Assembly (NCBI GenBank): GCA_963693315.1
Contig: OY856188.1
Span: forward strand, 102,178,462 to 102,242,461
Reading direction: 5' to 3'
DNA length: 64,000 nucleotides
Origin: Diogma glabrata
Lineage: Eukaryota > Arthropoda > Insecta > Diptera > Cylindrotomidae
This document shows, one piece after another, positions 28,301-40,300 of this stretch. The notes below the pieces were generated by a model, which saw only the letters and a list, made by a program, of their open reading frames with translations, did not search any database and was not told the origin of the DNA. Each line of letters starts with the position of its first letter. The stretch's first letter is position 1. The translations under genes and the position numbers were made by a program.

Positions 28301-31300
28301 AAAAATAATAGACTTAACAGATTTTCTATCCTTAAATTCCACCAAAGAATTTATCTTTGAAATACTTAATCTTAAACTAAAAAATATTCCTAAAATAGAG
28401 ATATTAATTATAGTGGATCTAGTGTCCATTGAGCACTAAATTTGGGGCGTAATTTTTATTGTTTCTTCAACAGCTTTGATGTAAAGTCTTTTTAGTCCAG
28501 TTTTATAAGTAATCTCGTAAATGTAGAAAGCAATTTGCAGTTTTCCCTATGTCTCTAGGTAGTGAAGGTCGGTGAGATGGTGATATGATGCTACCATCAT
28601 TGCAAGGATGTTGCTCTTTGTGATAGTCTCATAGGTATTGTTTGGTAAATTATAATATGTCCTCCTATTGTTTTGTATGCTGTGACCTCGTGCTTTCAGT
28701 GCATTAATTATTAGTTTTTCAGTCTGGAGTTCACAAGTTGTGCATGAACATTGAATTTGAGTATTGCGTCGAATGTTACCGCAGCAGTTTCGGATTTTCG
28801 GTCGTAGGAATGAGGATGCTGTCAATGCAGATGCTTATTCTTGCATCGTGAAGTCGTCTACATATAATGTGATGGTTATTCCTTCTGATGGAGTAGGTAG
28901 ATTGCTTCGCTAGAAATTAAATAAAGAAGGTGAGAGAATTTCGACTTGTGGAGCTCCTTGTCTTGGATTTGCGGCTACGAAACTCAACATGTGTTTGGTG
29001 ACCTCTTTGGTAGTATCACAATCAGTACTTTATTATACCTGGTATATGTGTTAAAGATGTCATTTAGTGGTTCAGCGTGCAATTCTGTGTCAAAAGTTTT
29101 TGATAAGTCGGGTACGACTAACGGGTAGTGAAAATCGGAAATTCTACGTCCGTGCTACCTGGGTAACGCTAACAGAATAAGGTTGGTGTAGTTGAGAGGG
29201 GCAGAGTAAATACTGCTTATACTCAATGATTCTGCACCATGACGAGTCATTGGTGCCATAAAACCAATGCAACTCAAGGGTATGTTCTCCATGTTAGGGG
29301 CGGATTGCAGCGGACGTCTGGCTTGGATCAAGCCGCTCGCTATATAAATGTGTAGAAAGCGTCTGTTCTCCATGTTAGGGGCGGCTTGCAGCGGGCGTCT
29401 GGCTTAGATCAAGCGGCTCGCTATATAAACGTGTAAAAAGGTTGTTTCTGGTGACCTTAAGATGCAGAACGAACCCATTCACGAAAATTTGGGTTGGGTG
29501 AAGGGCTAACTCCCCATTTCCGTAAAAAATAATTCACATGAATTCTGTACACAGGCCTCGGAATATCTCGGATTCATTATTGGAACGACATCAAAAACTG
29601 TACCCGGACTACAATTTAAAAATTTGGAACCTGGAACGTGCTAACCCTTAGAAGAGCAGGAGATCTCCTAAAACTCACACAACAAGTCGAGAGCTACACA
29701 CTGGATATAGTGGCATTAGAAAACCTAAGATGGCCAGGTAGTGGAATCCATGAAACAGGGAAAGGATACACTCTTTATTATTGCGGTCATCAAAACCGAG
29801 GAGAATTTGGAGTTGGCTTCAATATACCGTTGAACTCCATATACCGTCGCGTGAATCAGCATGTTATCGACTTCTGCCCAATTAATATGCGGTTACGCAC
29901 ACTGAGCATCCGCACGAAAAATTCAATGTAACGATCGTCAATGTTCATGCACACTGAAGATAAAGCAGATGATATTAAGGACCTGTTCTTCCTAGAACTC
30001 GAAGAAGTCGTCAATAATATCCCGCGGCACTATATAAAAACCGTAGTAGGTGACTTTAATGCTCAAATTGGTAGGGTTTTAGAACTTAAAACACGGTTTT
30101 CATGCAGCCGAGCTGGCTATGATGTATGATCTAGTAATTTCCAGCACTTTCTTCCCTCACAAGAGAATTCACAAGGCAACGTGGAAATCAAATAACGGAA
30201 GAACGGAAAATCAAATGTCGGAAGAACACTCTACAAGTGTAACTGACGTTCGATCAGACAGATGTGCTGATATGGACACCGATGCTTGTCATCTTTAAGT
30301 ACAAGTGCAAATTATCATCTACATTTAACAGACAAGCAAAAAGACTGTGCGCTGGAATGTCGATGCCTTTAAACATCCGGAAACGCTGAATAGATATCAT
30401 GAACTAATAACACAAAACATAGAAGAGCATAACATTTCTTCTGAGATGCCATTAAACATACAAGAAGGATGCAAACGCTTCAATCAACCATTATAGCCGC
30501 AGCACAAACTACAATCGGAAAACGACCACCGAAATCACACAACGAACGGTTTGACGACGAGTGCCGCCAATCCGTTGAACATAAACAAAAACTGCGAGAA
30601 AAATGGTTAACAAGGAACACCCGAAGCTCCCAAGCTGATTATCTATGCGCCAGGAAACCCTCAGCAAAACTTCTACGTAAAATGAAACGCGAACACATGA
30701 AGAGCTGTGTTGTAAACATCAACCAACATGCGGCCAACGGAAATTCAAAAGAGTGCTTTGCCAATGCACGGAATCTGACAAAAGATTTCCACCCGAGATC
30801 TACAGTCATCAAAAATGAAAATAATGAACTTACAACAAGTGAAGGTGATGTCTGGCAGTGTGGCGATCCCACATTCAAGATCTACTGAATATGACGAATG
30901 AAGTTCATCCTATTCGAGCAATTGCTCCATCAACTGAGGAGATTTTTGTCCCTTACCCAGCAATAAAAGAAGTGGAAGCTGCCATTAAAAAACTCAAAAA
31001 TGGCAAATCACCAGGTTTCGATGGAATTCTCGCAGAACTTTTGAAAAATGGAGGAGCAGCTCTGGTCTCACGTATATACGATCTGATTCTTGAAATCTGG
31101 GACCAAGAAAAACTGCCTGTTGAATGGAAAACAGCACTCATTGTTCCGCTACATAAGAAAGGTGACCGTCTAAAGTGTGCGAATTATCGTGGCATCGCAC
31201 TGTTGAACACTGCATATAAAATACTAGCTAATTTTATTTTGGATTTTTGAGATCAATTAAACTCAAGTAAGTAAGGAAGTAATTGGAATATTTTCAATTC

Positions 31301-34300
31301 AAAGGTATGGTTTGAAGTTTCTCAGAAAAAAACTACAATTCACATTTTACGTGTTTCGGATCGGATTCGAACCTACCCTCGTCAGTGCCCGGCTCGAATC
31401 TTTGGGCAGACACGCTATCGATTACGCCGTTGAGGCGATGACAATTTCAAAGTTGAAACTTCTTCATCACTTAATTATTTTTTACTTAAGTTGAATTTTT
31501 CCACTGTCATTAGACTCCATATTATGGAAATGCTTTTACATTATATGGGATTTTTTGCATTAAATTTCTAGACAATACTTTGTGTGAATTCATAGAATGG
31601 GGAACATTTCTATTCTAATTAACATCCTAAGTCACGATTGTATAGTCATTATTGATTGTTTCCAATCAATGTGAAATCAATGGCTGACACTTGGTCAATT
31701 TGTAGTTCTATATGTATTAACATTAGACTACATTAAGGGAATTTTAAATTTATTTTGGATTTTTGAGATCAATTAAACTCAAGTAAGTAAGGAAGTAATT
31801 GGAATATTTTCAATTCAAAGGTATGGTTTGAAGTTTCTCAGAAAAAAACTACAATTCACATTTTACGTGTTTCGGATCGGATTCGAACCTACCCTCGTCA
31901 GTGCCCGGCTCGAATCTTTGGGCAGACACGCTATCGATTACGCCGTTGAGGCGATGACAATTTCAAAGTTGAAACTTCTTCATCACTTAATTATTTTTTA
32001 CTTAAGTTGAATTTTTCCACTGTTATTAGACTCCATATTATGGAAATGCTTTTACATTATATGGGATTTTTTGTATTAAATTTCTAGACAATACTTTGTG
32101 TGAATTCATAGAATGGGGAACATTTCTATTCTAATTAACATCCTAAGTCACGATTGTATAGTCATTATTGATTGTTTCCAATCAATGTGAAATCAATGGC
32201 TGACACTTGGTCAATTTGTAGTTCTATATGTATTAACATTAGACTACATTAAGGGAATTTTAAATTTATTTTGGATTTTTGAGATCAATTAAACTCAAGT
32301 AAGTAAGGAAGTAATTGGAATATTTTCAATTCAAAGGTATGGTTTGAAGTTTCTCAGAAAAAAACTACAATTCACATTTTACGTGTTTCGGATCGGATTC
32401 GAACCTACCCTCGTCAGTGCCCGGCTCGAATCTTTGGGCAGACACGCTATCGATTACGCCGTTGAGGCGATGACAATTTCAAAGTTGAAACTTCTTCATC
32501 ACTTAATTATTTTTTACTTAAGTTGAATTTTTCCACTGTCATTAGACTCCATATTATGGAAATGCTTTTACATTATATGGGATTTTTTGCATTAAATTTC
32601 TAGACAATACTTTGTGTGAATTCATAGAATGGGGAACATTTCTATTCTAATTAACATCCTAAGTCACGATTGTATAGTCATTATTGATTGTTTCCAATCA
32701 ATGTGAAATCAATTGCTGACACTTGGTCAATTTGTAGTTCTATATGTATTAACATTAGACTACATTAAGGGAATTTTAAATTTATTTTGGATTTTTGAGA
32801 TCAATTAAACTCAAGTAAGTAAGGAAGTAATTGGAATATTTTCAATTCAAAGGTATGGTTTGAAGTTTCTCAGAAAAAAACTACAATTCACATTTTACGT
32901 GTTTCGGATCGGATTCGAACCTACCCTCGTCAGTGCCCGGCTCGAATCTTTGGGCAGACACGCTATCGATTACGCCGTTGAGGCGATGACAATTTCAAAG
33001 TTGAAACTTCTTCATCACTTAATTATTTTTTACTTAAGTTGAATTTTTCCACTGTCATTAGACTCCATATTATGGAAATGCTTTTACATTATATGGGATT
33101 TTTTGCATTAAATTTCTAGACAATACTTTGTGTGAATTCATAGAATGGGGAACATTTCTATTCTAATTAACATCCTAAGTCACGATTGTATAGTCATTAT
33201 TGATTGTTTCCAATCAATGTGAAATCAATGGCTGACACTTGGTCAATTTGTAGTTCTATATGTATTAACATTAGACTACATTAAGGGAATTTTAAATTTA
33301 TTTTGGATTTTTGAGATCAATTAAACTCAAGTAAGTAAGGAAGTAATTGGAATATTTTCAATTCAAAGGTATGGTTTGAAGTTTCTCAGAAAAAAACTAC
33401 AATTCACATTTTACGTGTTTCGGATCGGATTCGAACCTACCCTCGTCAGTGCCCGGCTCGAATCTTTGGGCAGACACGCTATCGATTACGCCGTTGAGGC
33501 GATGACAATTTCAAAGTTGAAACTTCTTCATCACTCAATTATTTTTTACTTAAGTTGAATTTTTCCACTGTCATTAGACTCCATATTATGGAAATGCTTT
33601 TACATTATATGGGATTTTTTGCATTAAATACTAGCTAATGTCGTACTTGCTCGACTCATCCCGTTCGCCGAATCTATCATCGGTGACTATCAGTGTGGTT
33701 TGTGGCGAACACTTATAAAATTTTTCAACAAATTTTTATTTCCAATCGCACATTCCTTGCTTTTGATTTAATTTTAAAAAAATCCATGAATGCGTTGAAA
33801 AACAATATAGTCAGTTTTTATAAAAAATTCATATGGCTGACAGTTAAAAAATTAGAACAACTAATTTAATTTAAAAGTTAATTTAAATAAATTGCATTAC
33901 TGATCTATTAATATTTATATTATAACATATTGGAAGAAAGAATATGCCATACTGTCCGGATTATTAAACATATTATTCTTTAATATTATTTTTGAATAAA
34001 TGCTCGTATTTTGTTCTTATTAAAAATATGCTGCAGTATAAGAATTTACTTGAATAAATTTAGCAAGATATGAACTTGTTTACTATTAGTAAATAAATCT
34101 ATGATGTGAATATTTGTTAATTATTATAAAGATAACACAATAAATGGAAATTTGATTCAGTGTGAAAATTTATTGTAACCATTTATATAAGAATTAAAAA
34201 TGAACAAAAATATTTACTAGTTGCATTGTCGATCTAGAAGTCGCATAACTATTACATTCTACTGAAATCTTTTATTGCAACAATTTAATAAAAGTGGAAT

Positions 34301-37300
34301 TTACATATGAACAGTGACAACAATTGAAATTAAATTAGATGAACTACATCAATCTATTAAACTCCATATAATTTTATTTAAATCAACTGGATTTGGAAGA
34401 AATCATTTCGTGTACAACTCAACAGCTACCGAAGATCTATTGCAACACATCTACAATCCGGATATTGATAACATCATTGAAACAATATCAGCTATAGGTT
34501 TTCGTCCCATCCGCTCAACCACAGATCAATGTTTTTCCTTAAGGATGATTCCGGAAAAATGTTGGGAGTACAACATCAGCATTCACCAACTCTACGTTGA
34601 TTTCAAGCAAGCATATGATAGTATCGTTCGCGACAACCTCCGGTCCGCACTCATTCCTTGGTATCCCAGAGAAACTTGTTTCTCTGTGCAAACTCACAAC
34701 ATCGGGATCAAATTGTAGAATAATAATCGAATGGTCAGTTTCTGATCCTTCCGATATAACATCAGGTGTTCGACAGGGTGATGCACTCGCGCCCGTACTG
34801 TTTAATTTGGCGCTGGATTCCGCGATAAGAAAAAGCCGAATTGAGACACAAAACTACATGTATATAACAAATCTAGTCAAGTTCTTGGCTACGCAGATGA
34901 TATTATGCTTCTCGGGTGTAGAACGAGCGATATTAAGGATAGTCTCTCAACTTGAAAGAAATGCTAAACGACTTGGATTATGCATCAACACCGGCAAAAC
35001 TAAAGTGTTAACGATATCTTAGAACATGCCTCCCACAAATCCTTCTTTTCGTTTTTTATAAATATCGTCAAGAACATTACTCAGATATAAACGCATGTGG
35101 TTTAGGAGGCTAGCTTTTAAAAGGGATCTATGTGTTGTTGTTCTCTTTTTTTATGAATTCCTCACGAAAATATTAAAGTAAATAAAATAAAATATCGATG
35201 TTAAGTTAACCATTAAATAAATTTAAATCTTGAAATAAATAAAATTTTTTTTATGTTAAAGAAACCAGAGAAAATCCGTTACCCCTGTACTTGGGAAAAT
35301 TGCACCAAATCATATAAACTTAACAAATCTTTAAAATATCACTTGCTATCTCACGATAATAAGAGAGCTCACAAGTGTTCAGCGTGTCCTCTATCGTTTA
35401 ATGCTGCATCTGGGTTGAGGGCTCATTTTAAAATAATACATGATCCACAGCGAAAAACTGTAAGTTACAAAATGTAAAGTTTTTAATATCATTGTGAAAA
35501 ATTACAATTTATTTTAGTATGAATGTCATCAGTGCGGCTTATCATTCAAAACCAGAAAAACCATCATGAATCATCTAAGGTGGCATAAGAAAAACATTAC
35601 GACAGTAAGTATACTTATAAATCAAAACATATTCTCTTATTCATCTTCGTTCATTCATTTTTTATTAGTTACCAAGAAAACATTATTCTGATTCAGAAAT
35701 GAAATTTGAGTGTGAAGTTTGTAACAAAAAATTTGTGCTATTCAGATCTCTAAAACATCATAGCAGCCTACATCCGGAAAATTCATTTGAATGTCCATAT
35801 TGCAATAGAATATTTTCAGCTAAAAATGTATTGGAAAGACATATATATATTCACCAACGATATAAACTGACAGTATGATGCTTATCCTCGTTCATAGATT
35901 ATGATTTCATTTTAAAAGAAAATTTTGTTTATTTTAAGATGCCGCAAGAGATGGCAAGTCAACCAATAAAGAAATCATCCAGCAAACCGGTAAGAATTAC
36001 ATCTAATGTTCTGTGATTTTTATTTTGATATTTATGTGTATTGTGTTTTTAACTTCTTGTGAGAACCAGTCCTTTAGAAATTTGTCCCTTAGGAAGGCCA
36101 TACTGATAAATTTAGTGTTCAATCAAATTCAACACAAAATAACTTTTAGGATATTTCTTACTATTTATATTCCTATTCAAACGCTATTTCTTTTTATCTG
36201 AATTGCTCGCCTAATTTGCATAGAATATCAATTTATTTCAAGTTCTATCTGATAAAACTGATAAGTTGATTTAGTTAACTAATTGCTTTTCTCTCTAAAG
36301 TAAAAAATGACCTACATTTTTATTTAAATCGATATGTTTGAAATTTTCTGACGTCAATGCTAACATTTTTTTTTAAATAAAATGTGTTGTGTTAAAGTAT
36401 TTAAGTGTAAAGAATATGTGTCACAACAACACATAAAAACCTTTTAAGACCTAGGTCCCACAACAACTTGCGATCTAAGGTGTTGATGAACGCTTTTTTT
36501 AAACCTCTGCGGATTGCAGCCACCTGAGACTATGGATTCCGGCAAACTATTCTATTTGTATGCAGTTCGGACAAAGAAGTCTTCCTGCGATCTGCCAGTA
36601 TGACAGCGCGGGATCTCGACCGTTTGACTGGTTGCGGTAGCCGATTGCCGAGTGGAACAGGGGTAAGAATAAGTTTGAGGCATGATGCCGCTGATTTCAT
36701 CTGAGCACTGTTGATGACAATATTTGTAAAAGAACGAGTTCAGCAACAGTGCGACGATGTTGTAGGGAATCAAGTTTTGATGTCAAAGCTCGATCACTCA
36801 CAATTCGTATAGCCCGCTTTTAAAGAGTCCAAGAGGGCCAAGATTTAAACAGAAGCAGCACTCTAAACTTGACTACAGTACTCCATACAGGGACGAATAT
36901 AGGACTCATAAACATGGCGAAATTGATATGGAGTGAAAATTTTTTTGCATCTATTTAGGAGGCCGAGTTTTTTAGACTAGCTTTTTGCCATCGCCATTAC
37001 ATGATCAGAGTAGGTCATTTGAAACTGTGACACCCAATAAACGAATGTTTTTACATTCACCTGTTGGTTCATCACACATACTGAATAAAATATCTTTGGG
37101 GAACTCGGTCTTTGATCTGGAAATAATAAACAGCTGTGTTTTGGTAGAGTTTAAATTGAACAGGTTTTGGTCACCTCAATCGGCGACTTTTTTAAGTTTT
37201 TTATTCACGTTTATGACAGCGTCTCTCCGGGCGAGATTTATTCGTTCGTGCATTTTACCTTTTGAAGGAAGGGGCTCGAACGACTTGTGCAGAGTACTAT

Positions 37301-40300
37301 CATTTGCAAAACTATTTATTGGGTTGCTGGTGAATTTCAATAATTCGTTGCTATAAATCAAAAATAGGGTTGGGGCAATACTGAGCCTTGAGGTACACCA
37401 GCGTTAATTAGTTTAGACTCAGAAGAAAATCCGTCTAAGGAAACCGAAATGTATCGGTTGGATAGAAAATTTTGAATCAGCTTTACAACATTGGGATGAA
37501 AACCATACGCAACGAGCTTGTTGATTAAGTTGGCATGCCAGACTCGATCGAATGCCTTGGAGATGTCTAAAGCGATAACGTATGTTTCACCCAGTATGCT
37601 GTTCCAACAATTCGCTACATAGTTTAAAAGATCGGTAGTTGATCTTTTGTTTCTAAAACCGTATTGGCTGTCGGCTATTAAATGATTTACTTCCAGAAAT
37701 TTTGAAATGTGTGTATTAATATAATGCTCGTAGACTTTGGATAGGACCGATAGTAAAGCATTTAGCCTATAATTTGAGATATCGGATTTTGGTCCCTTTT
37801 TGGGGACGGGCTGGACATTTGCCATCTTCCAGCACGAGGGAAATATACCAGATTTGGAGGATTGGTAGAATATTTTAGTTAAAGTTGGTGCAAGTTCTTT
37901 AGAAAAGGTTTTTAAAATAATGGGTGGAATGTTGTCCATTCCTGAGGCTTTGTTGATGTTTAACCCCTTTAAAAGTTTAGCGACTATTTTGGGTTTGAAG
38001 TGGAGTTCATTAATGATAACATAGACTGTAAATTTGTGCAAAGTCAGCAAAATCGCTTAGTTGTTTTTGAGGTCTCTAAACTTAAACGAATATTTGTTTT
38101 TATGTAGCTATGTAGATAATTTGTTGCAATTAGCATTTCAATATACCGAAATTTAATTAATATCTTCCAGAAACCGCGAGAAAAACTGTTCTGTACATGG
38201 AGAAATTGTAATACAATATTGTCAACAAAATCGTCATTTAGATATCACATGCTAGTACACAAAAACGAGAAACCTTACAAATGTGCTTTATGTGATAAAG
38301 ATTTTAGATCCAGTTATCGATTGCTAATACATTCGAGAGTACATGATCCGCGGAAAGGTGTAAGTTTGTTTTAAATTAGCTAAACAAATTGTTAATATTC
38401 GGTATTTTAATTTTGTTTTTATTTTAGTATGAATGTGATCAGTGCGGGGGGATGTACTTTACAACTATGTGCGGTCTGAAGAAGCATCTCGAAGCTCATA
38501 AAAATAATATTAAAACAGTAAGAATGATTGATTATAATTCAAACGTTTCAAATACTAATGCCCTTTTAAATTATTACATTTTTTTTTAAAGTTACCAAAA
38601 AAATATTTTTCTGAATCAGAAAAGAAGTTTGAGTGTGAGGTTTGCAATAAAAGATTTGTTCATTTCTCCTCACTAACATTTCATAGTAGTAAGACACATA
38701 CAGAAACACCATTTAAATGTTCACACTGCGTTAAACGATTTTCAGGTCAAAATATTTTGGATGTTCATTTAAAACTTCACAAGCAAAACACCTCATTGGT
38801 ATGGAAATTGTACTAGCACTTGTTATATTATATATGATTTATTTTAAACTTTCGTTTATTTTAAGGACTTGGAAAGCATTAAATGTCAGCCTATAAGACA
38901 ATCGTCTAGAGGAAAGGTAAGTAATGCAAATTTTGTTCTGTTTAATATTTTAAAAAGATATAAATTTTGATCGAAATTAATATAAAAATGAATAATTATA
39001 TAACCCTATTCAATAATGTAGAATTGAAAGTATGATACTTTATAAATAGCTCGGATCGGATTGGGTATATTCGGGTCGGGTAACCTATATTAGCCGAAAT
39101 GGGATGAATCAAAGAAACGAACAATTATACAACCCTATTCAAATGAATCAAAAAGTTGCTAATATTTTTTAAAAATATTACAATAAATAAAAAAAGCTTT
39201 AAATAATTTATTAATCTTCAAAATCGGAGCTATCAAAACTTTCTGGATCGGGAAGAGGTAATGAGTTAACGGATTTTCCAGGGTATAAAAGCCCGCCAAC
39301 CTTAAAAACTCGACAGTACGATTAAGATCCATCTCTTTGCACTTTTTAAGGAACATGTAACGAGCCAAATTTCTGGGAATATTTGATTTTTTTTTCGTCC
39401 AGAGCTTGACATTGAATTTTTAGCTGCTCTCCAGAGGAACTCTATTGCATTAGTGTGTGCTCCAGTATCGGGATCTTTGAAGTTGAGCTTATGATTAACT
39501 TTTAAATGTTCATAACCTTCATCATTAAGACAATCATACGCTTTCCAGCAGTCACTTATGATGGTGGTCCCTGGAGCTATCCAATAATGTATTATTGGTA
39601 AAAGAGTCAATTTATTTCTTTTTTCAACAGGGACCATAAATATATTTCCACTTTCTCTTCCATATCCCCCGAAACCCATTGACCCTCAACCCTTCGCCCT
39701 CGATGGTATTTTCTCTTCCCAAATTTTGATTCGTCAATTTCGACAACTTTATTTTCGCCCTCTAATTGCTCTCCTTTGAGAATGTAAGCATCAAACACCA
39801 CTTCTCTGCAAAACGAAGCCCAATCGACCGTTGTTGAAAAAAATACATCAATTTCGTTGGCAATAACGGAGAGAGATACTCTAGAACAACACAAGTGAAT
39901 AAAACTTAATTTAAAAAAAAAATTAAAAATAAAAACTTCATAATTTTTATGTTTATAAATGCATACACCAAAGTATCTGGAAGATGCTCAATTTTAATTG
40001 TTCAAAAAACGTTCCAGAGCGTAGTTCAAGGTGTGATTTGCATATTTCAAGCTTAGTTTTTGGACGTTTTTGAAACTTATTCTTACAACACCAGCGGAAT
40101 CCATCGATACTAAATTTAAGATGTTTATTAAAACATATAACAAACAAAAATATAAATACATACTAAGATTACCGGGAAGGTTCGCAAACTAAAGTATTCG
40201 CCTTCGCAGATATTCGCCTTCTTGGGGTTCTTTGTTTGATTGGTGAAGCTTCTTAATCATTTCTGGTGGATCGGCATTTAATTTGTAAAAATAAATTCAA

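Larger units (their letters stand above)
29120..35035 (+). mobile_element. RTE LINE copy 2, broken and carrying two insertions
   Basis: Plus-strand relative of the intact RTE at 8219-11642. The 5' leader with the 81-bp monomers is at 29120-29545. The endonuclease part follows (DIVALENLRWPG, VVGDFNAQIG), then RT pieces at 30470-31232, 33640-33701 and 34497-35035 (VDFKQAYDSI, SGVRQGDALAPVLFNLAL). Frameshifts are scattered: the YADD region reads as a shifted frame. A 516-bp repeat array interrupts it at 31233-33625 and a further 795-bp insert at 33702-34496. The 3' end after KTKVL is missing. Confidence 0.88.

Noticed and set aside
31312..33558. Five identical 60-codon open frames
   Set aside because: They are the same stretch of the 516-bp satellite read across a tRNA-like module, repeated with the array.
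31233..33625. CRISPR-like array
   Set aside because: Units are 516 bp with no short repeat and unique spacer pattern, and the genome is eukaryotic.
35939..35989. ATG of linker exon 13 as a translation start
   Set aside because: The exon has an acceptor in front and matches exon 38866, which lacks a Met, so it is an internal exon.
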